The position numbers were made by a program, and so were the translations under genes. Source: Pseudarthrobacter sp. NIBRBAC000502772 (GTDB lineage: Bacteria > Actinomycetota > Actinomycetes > Actinomycetales > Micrococcaceae). From it: DNA of 64,000 nucleotides. Shown here piece after piece: positions 53,307 through 62,427 of the stretch. Under the pieces are notes generated by a model. It searched no databases and was not told the DNA's origin. It was given only the letters and a program-made list of their open reading frames with translations. The first letter of the stretch is position 1. Every line of letters begins with the position of its first letter. The stretch is taken from the NCBI RefSeq assembly GCF_006517235.1, contig NZ_CP041188.1, positions 1,116,001 through 1,180,000 on the forward strand. The letters run 5' to 3'.

Positions 53307-56300
53307 GGATCCTCAGACCCTTGGGCGTTGAGTATGCCCCGGCGGCCGCGAGTGCGGCCGCCACGGGCGTGTCCAGGATGCCGTGGCCGTTGACCTTTTC
53401 CATGATGAGCTTGTCCACGGCTCCCCGGGTGACGACACCTACCAAAGCCGCGCCGGCGGCTGACAGCACGGCTGTGTCCTCGCTGAAGGCCAGCAGGGTT
53501 TTGCCGCCGCGCTCCACATAGAGGACCAGGGCGCCGTCCACCATGACCACCAGGGCCCCGGCTTTCCGCCCAGGCCGGTGGCCCGTTCCGGCCTCCACGT
53601 CGAGGGCAGGCCAGGGCAAAGCAGCCCCATAGGGGTTGGCGGGATCCGTGGCCGCAAGGGCCAGTGCCATTGGTTCGGGCTTGGCCAGCTGGGTGTCCTC
53701 GGAATAGGAGCGCAGCCGGTCCACGGTTGCGGGGACCGCGAACTGGGCGGCCCCGAGGTGCTCGATGAAGTACCCGCGGCGGCAGCGGCCGGCCTCCTCC
53801 AGCCGGGCCAGCACCTTGTACATCAGGCCGAACCCGCCCAGGATCTGCTCCGCCATGACCGATCCCCGGGTCACCACGCCATACCGGTCCAGCAACAGCT
53901 CAGCCGTGGCACGGGCATGGATGGTGGCATCCAGCTCGGGCGAGGGCAGGGCAGACCAACGCCCGGCGGCCAGCGGAGGTGTGGCCGCCGTGCCCGACAA
54001 CGAGCCATACCGTCCGCCGCCCAGCGCAGGGGACCCCAGCCCGGGCGATCCCAGGAGTCCGGTGCCGTGCGAGCGGCCGAGCCGGCTCAGCCTGGGGGCA
54101 CGGGCGCGGGGCGGGCGGGCCACTTGTCGGTGCGCCGTGTGGCCGCCGGCGATGAGGGCGCGGACCGGGGCGAAAGTGTCGCCGGTGATGCGGCCCGCCC
54201 ATGCTAGATCCCACAGCGCGGACACCACTTCCTGGTCGCTGAGCACCGAGTCCATGCCACCAGCCACGTCCTTCAGCTGGCGGAAGAAGTAACCGCCGCC
54301 GTTGTTCCTCAGGTGGTCAAGCAGGCGTTGCTGCGCGTCGCCGGGTTCGTATTCGACGGCGGGATTCAGCGTCAGTTCGGCGGAATCGGCCAGGTGGAGG
54401 CTGACCCAGCCGTCGTTTCCAGGCAGTGCCCCCGTCCCGGACCAGAGGACCTCGCCGGCGGCCATAAGCTCGTCGAGCATGGCGGGCTGGTAGTTCGAAA
54501 CCCTGCTGGCCAGGACCAGCGGCTCCCACGCCGAAGCCGGTACCGGCACGCCGGAAAGCTGGTCGATCGCGGTGACAATACCGTCCAACCCCCGCAGTGA
54601 CGGCTGCCCGCGCCCGGCTCCCGGAGTGCGGACATGCTGCCAGGCCGGCAGGAAGCGCCCATAGGCGGCGGCGTCCACCGGTTCCACCTCGGCGCGCAGT
54701 GCTGCGAGCGAACGACGCCGGAGCTTGCGGAGCACTTCGGCGTCGCACCATTCGCTGGTGGAGGGGGCGGGAAGATGCGTCTGCGGGGGCTCTGCCGCGA
54801 GCGGCTGACCCGTTTGGACATCCTCAATCGGTGTTTCGTCCGGTGGCCCATAGCTGGCCGTCTGTTCCGCTGGAGCGGCGTGCGGCCGGAACTCGCCTTC
54901 CACCACCCGGCCGTCCGCGGCGAGCCGTTTCAGTGCGGTGCTGACCACGGCGACGCCGAGCCCCAACCGGGCCGCGGCTTCCGCCGACGTGAACGGTCCG
55001 TGCGTACGCGCGTACCGGGAAACCAGGTCGCCCAAGGGGTCTGCAACCGGTTCGATGAAGGCCAGGGGAACGCCCATGGGAAGCGGAACGCCGATGGCAT
55101 CACGAAGCCGGGCGGCATCCTCGACGGCGGCGTAGCGTTCGGCCCCGCCGATGTTGACTCTTATGGCCCGGTTGGCCCGCAGCAGGGCGGTCAGGTGCGT
55201 TATGGCCAGAGGAGTGTCGGCATGTGGGGTTTCGACAGGCTCAACCACCGGCGTTTCGGTGGGCTCCGGGATTTCGACGGGCTCAACCACCACCGCAGGC
55301 TCCACCACCGGCGCAGCCTCCAGGCGGGCGGCGACCTCGTCCGGCGTCAGGGGACCCAGCAACCTGAGCAGGTCGGCGACGCCTTCCATGCCGCGGGCCC
55401 TGCGGTCCGGCGCAAGGCGCTGGAGTTCAAGCTCGGTGGCCTCGATGACCTTGGCGTCCAGCAGTTCACGGAGCTCAACGCGGCCGAGCAGCTCGTTCAG
55501 GAGTGTCGAGTCCAGGGCCAGCGCCGCGGCCCGGCGCTCGGCCAGGGGCGAGTCCCCTTCATACAGGAACTGGGCCACGTACCCGAACAGCAGGGACTTG
55601 GCGAACGGCGACGGCTGCTGCGTGGTGGTCTGCACGATCCTGAGTTCACGGCGTTCCACCGAGGCCGCAATGTCCTTCAGGGCCGGGAGGTCGTACACGT
55701 CCTGCAGGCATTCACGGACGGTTTCCAGCACGATCGGGAACGTGGGGTATTTCCGGGCGACGTCGAGCAGCTGCGCCGACCGCTGGCGCTGCTGCCAGAG
55801 CGGCTGCCGCTTGCCGGGCGTTTGCCGGGGGAGCAGCAGCGCACGCGCTGCACACTCCCGGAAACGCGAGGCGAACAGCGCGCTGCCGCCCACCTCGGCG
55901 GTGACAATCTGCTCCAGCTCGTCGGGATCAAACAGGAACAGCTCGGCACCGGGCGGCTCGTCCTCCATCATGGGGACCCGCAGCACGATGCCGTCATCGG
56001 CGGCCATGGCAGACCCGTCCAGGCCGTACCGCTGCTGCAGGCGCTGCCCGACGGCGAGTGCCCAGGGAGCGTGCACCGGCATCCCGAACGGGCTGTGCAG
56101 GATCACCCGCCAGTCGCCCAGTTCGTCGTGGAAGCGCTCCACCACCAGCGTGGTGTCGCAGGGGACCACCTCAGTGGCGAGCTTCTGTTCACTGAGGTAC
56201 TGGATCAGGTTGTTCGCGGCGAATTCATCCAGCCCGCTGGCCTTGCAGCGTTCGGTGGCAGGGCCGACGTCGGACGCGGACAGTTCACGCACGAAGGCGC

Positions 56301-58407
56301 CCAGCGCACGGCCCAGGTCAACGGGCCGCCCCAGCGAGTCCCCCTTCCAGAAGGGGAGTTTGCCCGGCTGGCCGAAGGCGGGGGAGACCAGGACGCGGTC
56401 GTGGGTGATGTCCTCGATCTTCCAGCTGGTGGCGCCCAGCGCAAAAATGTCACCCACCCGGGACTCGTAGACCATTTCCTCGTCCAGCTCGCCCACGCGG
56501 CGGCCGCCTTTGGCCGGTGACGCGGCGGGTTTGCCGTCCGAGCCCGGCGTGCCGGAGCCCTCCACCTCCGTGCCGATGATGTAGACACCGAAAAGGCCGC
56601 GGTCCGGGATGGTGCCGCCGGACGTCACGGCAAGCCGCTGGGCCCCGGGCCTGCCTTCGATGGTGCCGGCGTTCCGGTCCCAGATGATCCGGGGCCGCAG
56701 TTCCGCGAATTCATCGGACGGGTACCGGCCGGCCAGCAGGTCAAGGGTTGCCTCGTAGGCGGACCGGGGGAGGGATGCGAACGGGGCGGACCGGCGGACG
56801 GTGGCGAACCATTCCTCCACATCGATGCTGCCCAGGGCGGTGGCCGCGACGGTCTGCTGGGCCAGGATGTCCAACGGATTGGCCGGGACAAAGAGCCGCT
56901 CGATCTTCCCTTCGAGCATCCGCTCCACGGTGATGGCCGTGTGCACCAGGTCTGCGCGGTGCTTGGGAAACAGCACTCCCTGCGAAATTTCCCCCACCTG
57001 GTGCCCGGCACGGCCCACACGTTGGAGCCCGCTGGCCACCGACGGCGGTGATTCCACCTGCACCACGAGGTCCACAGCGCCCATGTCGATGCCGAGTTCC
57101 AGGGACGAAGTGGCCACGACGCAGCGCAGCCGGCCGGACTTGAGATCGTCCTCAATGAGCGCCCGCTGGTCCTTGGAAACCGATCCGTGGTGGGCGCGGG
57201 CCAGCAAAGGATCGGCTCCCGCCGTGCTGCCGGCCTGCGCCATCATGTGGGCCGGCGTCGCGGTGGACGCAGGCGTGGAAGCCGGGGTGGAGGCAGGACT
57301 GAAGGCAGGACTGAATGCCCCGTCGCTGGACGGAAAACCTGGATCTGCGGCACCGGCGTCAGGCGAGTCCCAGCCTCCGCCGACCGCGATCAGTTGCCGT
57401 TCGGCGTAGATCTCGTTGAGCCGCGCGGTGAGCCGTTCAGCCAGGCGACGGGAGTTGGCGAAGACGATGGTGGACTGGTTGGCCAGCACCAGGTCAACGA
57501 TCTTTTCCTCCACATGGGGCCAGATCGAGGCCTGGGGCTGCAGCCCGGATGCCGGACCGGAGTCGAAGGCGCCTGCGGCGCCCGGGAGGTCGGACATGTC
57601 CTCCACCGGGACGGATACGGTGAGGTCCCAGTTTTTCCGTGACGTCGGGGCCACGATTTGCACCGGCGCAGCACCGGCCAGGAACTGGGCCACTAACTCG
57701 CGCGGCTCCACCGTTGCGGAGAGGCCGATCCGCTGGGCGGGCTTGGACAGCAGCGCATCCAGCCGTTCCAGCGAGACCGCCAGGTGCGCGCCACGCTTGG
57801 TTCCGGCGACGGCGTGGACCTCGTCAACGATGATGGTGTCCACCTCGGTGAGGGTCTCGCGCGCCTTGGAGGTGAGCATCAGGAACAGCGATTCCGGCGT
57901 GGTGATGAGGATGTCCGGCGGGTTGCTGAGCAGCGCGCGACGGTCCGCCGTCGTGGTGTCACCGGACCGGACCCCCACGGTGATCAGGGGCGCCGGAAGT
58001 CCCAGCCGCTTGGCAGTCTGGGTGATCCCGATCAGCGGCGAGCGGAGGTTGCGTTCCACGTCCACGCCGAGGGCTTTCAGCGGCGAGATGTACAGGACGC
58101 GGGTCTTGCGTTTGGGCGGGCGGGGGCGCCGTCCTTTGGCTTGCCCTTTCACCGCCCCTTTGACCGATACAGCATCCAGGCCGGGCAATACAGGGTCACC
58201 CGGTTCCGGACCCGGGTAAGGAGCCTCAACAAGCAAACGATCCAAAGCCCAGAGGAACGCCGCGAGCGTCTTGCCGGACCCGGTGGGTGCCACCACCAGC
58301 GCATGCGAGCCGGACGAGATGGCGTTCCAGGCGCCAGTCTGGGCAGGGGTGGGCTCCGCAAACGCGCCCAGGAACCAGTCCCGCGTGGGCCGGCTGAAAC
58401 GGCCCAT
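53299..58407 (-). CDS. lhr: ATP-dependent helicase Lhr (long form)
   Basis: A 1702-residue superfamily 2 DNA helicase. Walker A APTGSGKT is at 40-47 and the DEVH box is at Asp195. Motif VI-like QRVGRAGHQVGE is present. The C-terminal ~900 residues are typical of the long bacterial Lhr. Coupling with nei2 (8-bp overlap) fits a DNA-repair role. ATG 58407 has GAGGA upstream; ATG 58473 is an alternative. Two non-conserved insertions occur: Ser/Thr/Pro-rich repeats near residue 370 (STPASTPAST) and the PVVEPVET repeat segment near 1038-1060. Confidence 0.93.
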   Translation of the reverse strand: MGRFSRPTRDWFLGAFAEPTPAQTGAWNAISSGSHALVVAPTGSGKTLAAFLWALDRLLVEAPYPGPEPGDPVLPGLDAVSVKGAVKGQAKGRRPRPPKRKTRVLYISPLKALGVDVERNLRSPLIGITQTAKRLGLPAPLITVGVRSGDTTTADRRALLSNPPDILITTPESLFLMLTSKARETLTEVDTIIVDEVHAVAGTKRGAHLAVSLERLDALLSKPAQRIGLSATVEPRELVAQFLAGAAPVQIVAPTSRKNWDLTVSVPVEDMSDLPGAAGAFDSGPASGLQPQASIWPHVEEKIVDLVLANQSTIVFANSRRLAERLTARLNEIYAERQLIAVGGGWDSPDAGAADPGFPSSDGAFSPAFSPASTPASTPASTATPAHMMAQAGSTAGADPLLARAHHGSVSKDQRALIEDDLKSGRLRCVVATSSLELGIDMGAVDLVVQVESPPSVASGLQRVGRAGHQVGEISQGVLFPKHRADLVHTAITVERMLEGKIERLFVPANPLDILAQQTVAATALGSIDVEEWFATVRRSAPFASLPRSAYEATLDLLAGRYPSDEFAELRPRIIWDRNAGTIEGRPGAQRLAVTSGGTIPDRGLFGVYIIGTEVEGSGTPGSDGKPAASPAKGGRRVGELDEEMVYESRVGDIFALGATSWKIEDITHDRVLVSPAFGQPGKLPFWKGDSLGRPVDLGRALGAFVRELSASDVGPATERCKASGLDEFAANNLIQYLSEQKLATEVVPCDTTLVVERFHDELGDWRVILHSPFGMPVHAPWALAVGQRLQQRYGLDGSAMAADDGIVLRVPMMEDEPPGAELFLFDPDELEQIVTAEVGGSALFASRFRECAARALLLPRQTPGKRQPLWQQRQRSAQLLDVARKYPTFPIVLETVRECLQDVYDLPALKDIAASVERRELRIVQTTTQQPSPFAKSLLFGYVAQFLYEGDSPLAERRAAALALDSTLLNELLGRVELRELLDAKVIEATELELQRLAPDRRARGMEGVADLLRLLGPLTPDEVAARLEAAPVVEPAVVVEPVEIPEPTETPVVEPVETPHADTPLAITHLTALLRANRAIRVNIGGAERYAAVEDAARLRDAIGVPLPMGVPLAFIEPVADPLGDLVSRYARTHGPFTSAEAAARLGLGVAVVSTALKRLAADGRVVEGEFRPHAAPAEQTASYGPPDETPIEDVQTGQPLAAEPPQTHLPAPSTSEWCDAEVLRKLRRRSLAALRAEVEPVDAAAYGRFLPAWQHVRTPGAGRGQPSLRGLDGIVTAIDQLSGVPVPASAWEPLVLASRVSNYQPAMLDELMAAGEVLWSGTGALPGNDGWVSLHLADSAELTLNPAVEYEPGDAQQRLLDHLRNNGGGYFFRQLKDVAGGMDSVLSDQEVVSALWDLAWAGRITGDTFAPVRALIAGGHTAHRQVARPPRARAPRLSRLGRSHGTGLLGSPGLGSPALGGGRYGSLSGTAATPPLAAGRWSALPSPELDATIHARATAELLLDRYGVVTRGSVMAEQILGGFGLMYKVLARLEEAGRCRRGYFIEHLGAAQFAVPATVDRLRSYSEDTQLAKPEPMALALAATDPANPYGAALPWPALDVEAGTGHRPGRKAGALVVMVDGALVLYVERGGKTLLAFSEDTAVLSAAGAALVGVVTRGAVDKLIMEKVNGHGILDTPVAAALAAAGAYSTPKGLRIRA
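55229..55294. repeat. three dispersed-repeat copies inside lhr
   Basis: Copies GTTTCGACAGGCTCAACCAC (from 55229) and ATTTCGACGGGCTCAACCAC (from 55271), with a degraded copy between (55251-55269). On the coding strand they read PVVEPVET and VVEPVEIPEPTET, in frame with the helicase. Confidence 0.75.
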
Positions 58408-58529
58408 GGGTTCCTCTTTGCGCCTGGCCGGGCGGGCTGCGTGGCCCGCTTCCGCTGGCTGATCCTCCTGCATTCCTCCATCATGCCCTACCCCACCGAC
58501 AGTATTGCCGGCACCGTTGGAGGCGCGGA

Positions 58530-60110
58530 TCAACCCTGCTCGAGCCTCGGAAGATCGTGGGTAGATGGTCCTTCGAGGAGCTTGCCGTCGGGGCTGAAGC
58601 GCGAGCCGTGGAGCGGGCAGTCCCAGGTCAGTTCGCTGTCGTTCCAGTGGACAATCCCACCCAGATGGGTGCAGACGGCGGAGAGCCTGCACGTGGTGCC
58701 GTCCACCGTGGAGACCGCCGCCGGCCGGGCGCCGTCGCGGTACACCGTCGCGTCGCCGTCGGCCGGTACAGGACCTCCGGGGGGTGGGCCCGTCGGCACC
58801 CCGGTTTCGACAGGCTCAATGACAGGCTCAACCACCGGCCTGCCACTCACCGACTTGCCAACCGCCAGCTTCCCCCAGTCGGCGGCCAGCCGCGCAGCCA
58901 CGCCAGCGTTGACGGCGACGGCGGTCATTGCCCCGCCCGGAGACGTCACGCGGTGGTGGATCGTGTTGGCCCAGCGGAGGCTGCCGCCGAGGATGTCCGC
59001 GGAGATGCCAAGGGCGGCGGCAACCGCGTTGGTCATGCCCCACTTGTTGTAACCGGTGCCGAAGAAGATGTGGCCCCGGCCCCGTGGCAGTTTGCCAAAG
59101 AAGGGCATCAGGTTGGTGGCCTGGTAGTCCTGGGCCGACCACGTGTGGGTGGTAACCGCACCCGGGAAGTGCTCCGTGGCCCAGTCCAGCAGCCCCGACA
59201 GATGGGACTTTTCCGATCCGGTCCGCCCCACCTGATGCCCGTGCCCTCCCACCAGTAGGTACTTGCGGCCGTCAGCCTCATATTCCCGCAAGGAGTGGGT
59301 GGGTTCCTCGGCCGAGAGGTACATTCCGGGCGGCGCGGTGACTCCGGCAGGCAGCGCCAGGGCCGCGGCATAGGAGCGTAAGGGCTTGAGCTTGGTGAAG
59401 TAGAGCCCGCGGTCCAGGACCGGGATTCCGGTGGCGAGAACAACGTTGTTGGCGGTGACGGTGCCCTGGTCGGTGTGGACAGTTAGCGGCCCGCTTCCGG
59501 AGACATTCCGCAGCCGGGTCCCGCCCACCACGCAACCGCCGCGGGCGCGGACGTCCCCGAGTAAGGCTTGCACGACATCCATGGGATTGATCTGGGCCTG
59601 ATTGGTCAGGAGCAGGGCGCCCTGGATGGGGAAGGGGAGGCGTGCGTCGCGCACGTACTCGACGTCCAGGCCGGTGGTGGTCGCCGCGCCGAGTTCCTCA
59701 AGCAGCCGCTCCGTCCCCTGGGCGGTGGTGGCGTACGTGTAGGCATCCCGGCGCTGATACGGCACGTGGTGATCGTCGAGATAGCGGAGCAGCCAGGACT
59801 GCCCCTCCCGGTTGGCCTCAACGTAGGCGCCAACCTGCTTCTGCGCGTACTGCCTGGCCAGGGCAGCCAGGACGGTCCCCTGCAGCAGGCTGACTTTCGC
59901 CGTTGTGTTTCCGGTGGTCACAGCCCCGGGAAACCTGGCCTCCAGGACCAGGACTCGCTGCCCCGAGCGCGCCAGCAGCAGTGCGGTGACCAGCCCCGTC
60001 AGCCCGGCCCCCGCCACCACGGTGTCGTAGCTGCTGCCTGCCTCGAACATGTCAGTCTCGAACGTGTCAGTGCTGAAGGATTGCCCGCGGTCCAACCAGA
60101 GCGACGTCAT
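58530..60110 (-). CDS. FAD-dependent oxidoreductase with C-terminal Rieske domain
   Basis: A 526-residue protein. The N-terminal DAO domain has VVAGAGLTGLVTALLLARSG for FAD binding. The C-terminus is a Rieske [2Fe-2S] cluster with CTHLGGIVHWN and CPLHGSRF (two Cys and two His). This architecture occurs in FAD-Rieske amine or glycine oxidase-like proteins of actinobacteria. The linker between the two domains (about residues 424-436) is encoded by a dispersed repeat. It is 122 bp upstream of lhr on the same strand. Confidence 0.9.
   Translation of the reverse strand: MTSLWLDRGQSFSTDTFETDMFEAGSSYDTVVAGAGLTGLVTALLLARSGQRVLVLEARFPGAVTTGNTTAKVSLLQGTVLAALARQYAQKQVGAYVEANREGQSWLLRYLDDHHVPYQRRDAYTYATTAQGTERLLEELGAATTTGLDVEYVRDARLPFPIQGALLLTNQAQINPMDVVQALLGDVRARGGCVVGGTRLRNVSGSGPLTVHTDQGTVTANNVVLATGIPVLDRGLYFTKLKPLRSYAAALALPAGVTAPPGMYLSAEEPTHSLREYEADGRKYLLVGGHGHQVGRTGSEKSHLSGLLDWATEHFPGAVTTHTWSAQDYQATNLMPFFGKLPRGRGHIFFGTGYNKWGMTNAVAAALGISADILGGSLRWANTIHHRVTSPGGAMTAVAVNAGVAARLAADWGKLAVGKSVSGRPVVEPVIEPVETGVPTGPPPGGPVPADGDATVYRDGARPAAVSTVDGTTCRLSAVCTHLGGIVHWNDSELTWDCPLHGSRFSPDGKLLEGPSTHDLPRLEQG
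58803..58838. repeat. dispersed repeat copy inside the FAD-Rieske gene
   Basis: GTTTCGACAGGCTCAATGAC followed by a partial second copy (AGGCTCAACCACCGG). On the coding strand it reads PVVEPVIEPVET in the FAD-Rieske linker. It is the same element as in lhr and at 33870. Confidence 0.75.
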
Positions 60111-60166
60111 GGAAGCTAAGTGTAATTATCATGACTCGTCAGGCCCAGATCGTCGGGCCTTGAGCA

Positions 60167-60790
60167 TCAGGCCGGCTGGAAGGCTCCAACGCTCAGGAGC
60201 GTGATGTTCGCGTTGCTGCACGCGCTGGTGGGCTGCGGCAGGAACAAGGATGCTGTGTCCTCCGGCGGGTAGATGCGGTAACCGGCCGCGTCCGTCAGCG
60301 TGCAGTCGCTGTAATTCGCGGCCTGGGTGTAGCGGAGCACGGCGGTTCCGGCCTGGCCCGGCGCCAGCAGGACGTCCGCGACGGGGGTGGTTTCGTCGCG
60401 GGTCGCCGCCGCGCCGATCGGTGCACCGTCGGCGTTGGCGGTCAGCGATACCCCCGGGTAGCCCTTGAGCAGGCAGGGCGCCGTGCCCGTATTCGTGAGG
60501 TTCAGCTTCATGTAGACGCTGCCCGCCGCGCCCCCGCCGGACGCATCGGTAGCCGCCGACAGGGTGGCCGCTTTGCAGAGCGCGGGACCGGCCGGAGTTG
60601 CGGCGGACGACGACGGCGACTGGGACGCGCCCGGAGACGCCGGCGTGGTGGACGGGCTGGCGGAGTTGGTCCCCGGCGTCGTCGTCCCCTGCGTCTGCGG
60701 CTGGCCCGGTCCGCAGGCGGTGAGCATCAGCGCCGCCGCCGCGACCGCCGTCGTAAAAACAAACCCTTGGGAAATGCGCAGAGACGTCAT
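60167..60790 (-). CDS. DUF4232 lipoprotein
   Basis: A 207-residue exported protein. The signal MTSLRISQGFVFTTAVAAAA ends at lipobox LTAC. A Ser/Thr/Pro linker of about 45 residues follows (TTPASPGASQSPSSSAATPA). The DUF4232 domain then includes LNLTNTGTAPCLLKGYPGVS and ends LLSVGAFQPA. The domain is beta-rich and probably ligand-binding; no function is known. AAAGG precedes ATG 60790. Confidence 0.88.
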   Translation of the reverse strand: MTSLRISQGFVFTTAVAAAALMLTACGPGQPQTQGTTTPGTNSASPSTTPASPGASQSPSSSAATPAGPALCKAATLSAATDASGGGAAGSVYMKLNLTNTGTAPCLLKGYPGVSLTANADGAPIGAAATRDETTPVADVLLAPGQAGTAVLRYTQAANYSDCTLTDAAGYRIYPPEDTASLFLPQPTSACSNANITLLSVGAFQPA

Positions 60791-60846
60791 GGCATAACCT
60801 TTGTTGCTGCTGTGACGGGAGTCAACGATGCCACGGGCCATCGGGA

Positions 60847-60887
60847 GGATTTGATGCCCGGATCGTGATCATCCGGGCATCAAATCC
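60847..60887. terminator. perfect 17-bp-arm hairpin after ycnI
   Basis: GGATTTGATGCCCGGAT (60847-60863) and its exact complement (60871-60887) with a 7-nt loop. It lies 7 bp past the ycnI stop on the minus strand, so transcript termination is likely. No T-tract is present. Confidence 0.7.
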
Positions 60888-60894
60888 CGCGATG

Positions 60895-61641
60895 TTACGT
60901 GGCGGAGTCCTGCCGGCGCTTTGAGTTGCTGCGCGCGAAGGCCACCCCGCCCAGGGCGAGTCCGCCGAGGCCGGCGGCAAGCCCCGCCCAGCTGCGGGCG
61001 TCCGCGCCGCTGTCGGTCACGGCGGCTGCTTGCTCGGTGGCCGGGGTTTCGGTGGTGTGCGCCGCGGAAGCAGCGCCGTGGCCGTCTGCGCTGGCCGGCT
61101 CGGTGATGGTGATGGAAGGCGCCGGCGCCTTCAGCGAATGCGGGTCCTGGCCGTCCTTGGCGATCTCCGACCAGTCAGTCTGCCCCGTTTCGCACGACTG
61201 CAGCGTGGGGAAGTACAGCGTGGAGCCGGCCGCGTCAGGCAGCTTGACCGACAGCACCAGGGCATCGCGAAGCTCATGCTCCAGCGGGGCTTTTGCCGTG
61301 TACACAATCTGGCTGGTGCGCTTGGTGATGGACGTGCCGTCGGCCAGTTTTTTCGGCTCGGCGAGCTGTTCGGTCACCTTTTCCACGGTCCAGTTGGGGT
61401 TCACCGTGGGCTGGGCGTCGTTGAGTTCGGCCGGGAGGGTGATGGCCACCTTGGTGGTGCCGGACTCCTCGCAGCCGTGCGGAATACCGAAGGTCAGCAG
61501 GGCATACGAGTTGGCGTCAGTCTTGTCCGGCTTGACGGCGACGTGGGCGGACGCCCCTGCTGCTGCGGTCAGGATCAGGACGGCTGCGCCGCCGGTGGCT
61601 GCCGCAGTGGTGAGGGTGCGGCGAAGGAATGTAGTGGTCAT
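60895..61641 (-). CDS. YcnI family protein (DUF1775)
   Basis: A 248-residue exported protein. The signal MTTTFLRRTLTTAAATGGAA ends before AGASAHVAV; His at the mature N-terminus is the copper ligand of the family. VKPDKTDANSYALLTFGIPH and PNWTVEKVTEQL are conserved. A C-terminal transmembrane helix (WAGLAAGLGGLALGGVAFAR) anchors it. YcnI proteins are linked to copper handling. AAAGG precedes ATG 61641. The upstream membrane-protein gene is probably in the same operon. Confidence 0.9.
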   Translation of the reverse strand: MTTTFLRRTLTTAAATGGAAVLILTAAAGASAHVAVKPDKTDANSYALLTFGIPHGCEESGTTKVAITLPAELNDAQPTVNPNWTVEKVTEQLAEPKKLADGTSITKRTSQIVYTAKAPLEHELRDALVLSVKLPDAAGSTLYFPTLQSCETGQTDWSEIAKDGQDPHSLKAPAPSITITEPASADGHGAASAAHTTETPATEQAAAVTDSGADARSWAGLAAGLGGLALGGVAFARSNSKRRQDSAT

Positions 61642-61729
61642 GGGGTTGCCTTTCGGTCGCACGCCGGATGGGGGCGTGCGGAAGTACGGGGTGGGGCCCG
61701 CGGCCTGCGGAAGTGCGGTGCGGGCGGAG

Positions 61730-62353
61730 TCAGGAAAGTACGACGGCGGAAGGCGGGCCGCGTCGGCTGTGTTGCCTGAGGTTCCGCCAGGGGCGGAGGG
61801 GGAGAACCGCTGGAGGGCCGGGCGCCGCACGCGGTGTGCCGGCGTCGGGCGTTACTGCTTCGGGGAGCCGGACGAGGGGCCTCAGCCACGCGGCCAGTGC
61901 CCACAGCGCGGCCTCGCCCTTGGCAAGCAGGAGGGCGCACGCGCCGGTGGCGAGTGCGTGGGTCAGGAGCATCAGGATCCCCGCTGAGCCGGAATCGTGG
62001 ACGTGTCCGACGGACGCGATGGCGGGGGCGGCGGCGCCGGACAGGTGGGCGTTATGGAGCCCGGGGGCAGCAGTGCTCACAGCGGTACCTGAGGAACTGA
62101 AAGCCGTGAAGGCGTCGTGCAGGATGAACTGGCCCGCGCCGAGGACGCCGAGCAGAGCTGGAAAATTGAGCCGCAGCCTCGTGGCGGAGGTGGCTGCCAG
62201 CACTGTCAGTGCGAGCACCGCCAACATGATGCCTGGGGCGGGAAGGTCGCCGCCGCCGGCCACGTGGGCGCCGGCGGCAAGAGTCAGGACCCCCGTGGAG
62301 AGGGACGCGGCGCGAAGGAAATGGAAGGGTGGCCGGGCGTGGTTGGTGCGCAC
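61730..62353 (-). CDS. polytopic membrane protein upstream of ycnI
   Basis: A 207-residue integral membrane protein with about five helices. His-containing loops (HNAHLSG and VGHVHDSG) and the operon position suggest a role with YcnI in copper metabolism, which is inference. GTG 62353 has an excellent AAGGAGGATCC ribosome site. The C-terminal ~45 residues are Pro/Arg-rich and non-membrane. No family is recognised. Confidence 0.75.
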   Translation of the reverse strand: MRTNHARPPFHFLRAASLSTGVLTLAAGAHVAGGGDLPAPGIMLAVLALTVLAATSATRLRLNFPALLGVLGAGQFILHDAFTAFSSSGTAVSTAAPGLHNAHLSGAAAPAIASVGHVHDSGSAGILMLLTHALATGACALLLAKGEAALWALAAWLRPLVRLPEAVTPDAGTPRAAPGPPAVLPLRPWRNLRQHSRRGPPSAVVLS

Positions 62354-62427
62354 GGATCCTCCTTATTTCGGTCGCCGGTGACGTTTTCGGTCGCGTTCTT
62401 CCAGTGGTCTTCGGCGACGTTCAGATT

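Noticed and set aside
54634..56520. Plus-strand 628-codon open frame inside lhr
   Set aside because: Antisense shadow of the helicase; no ribosome site or recognisable protein.
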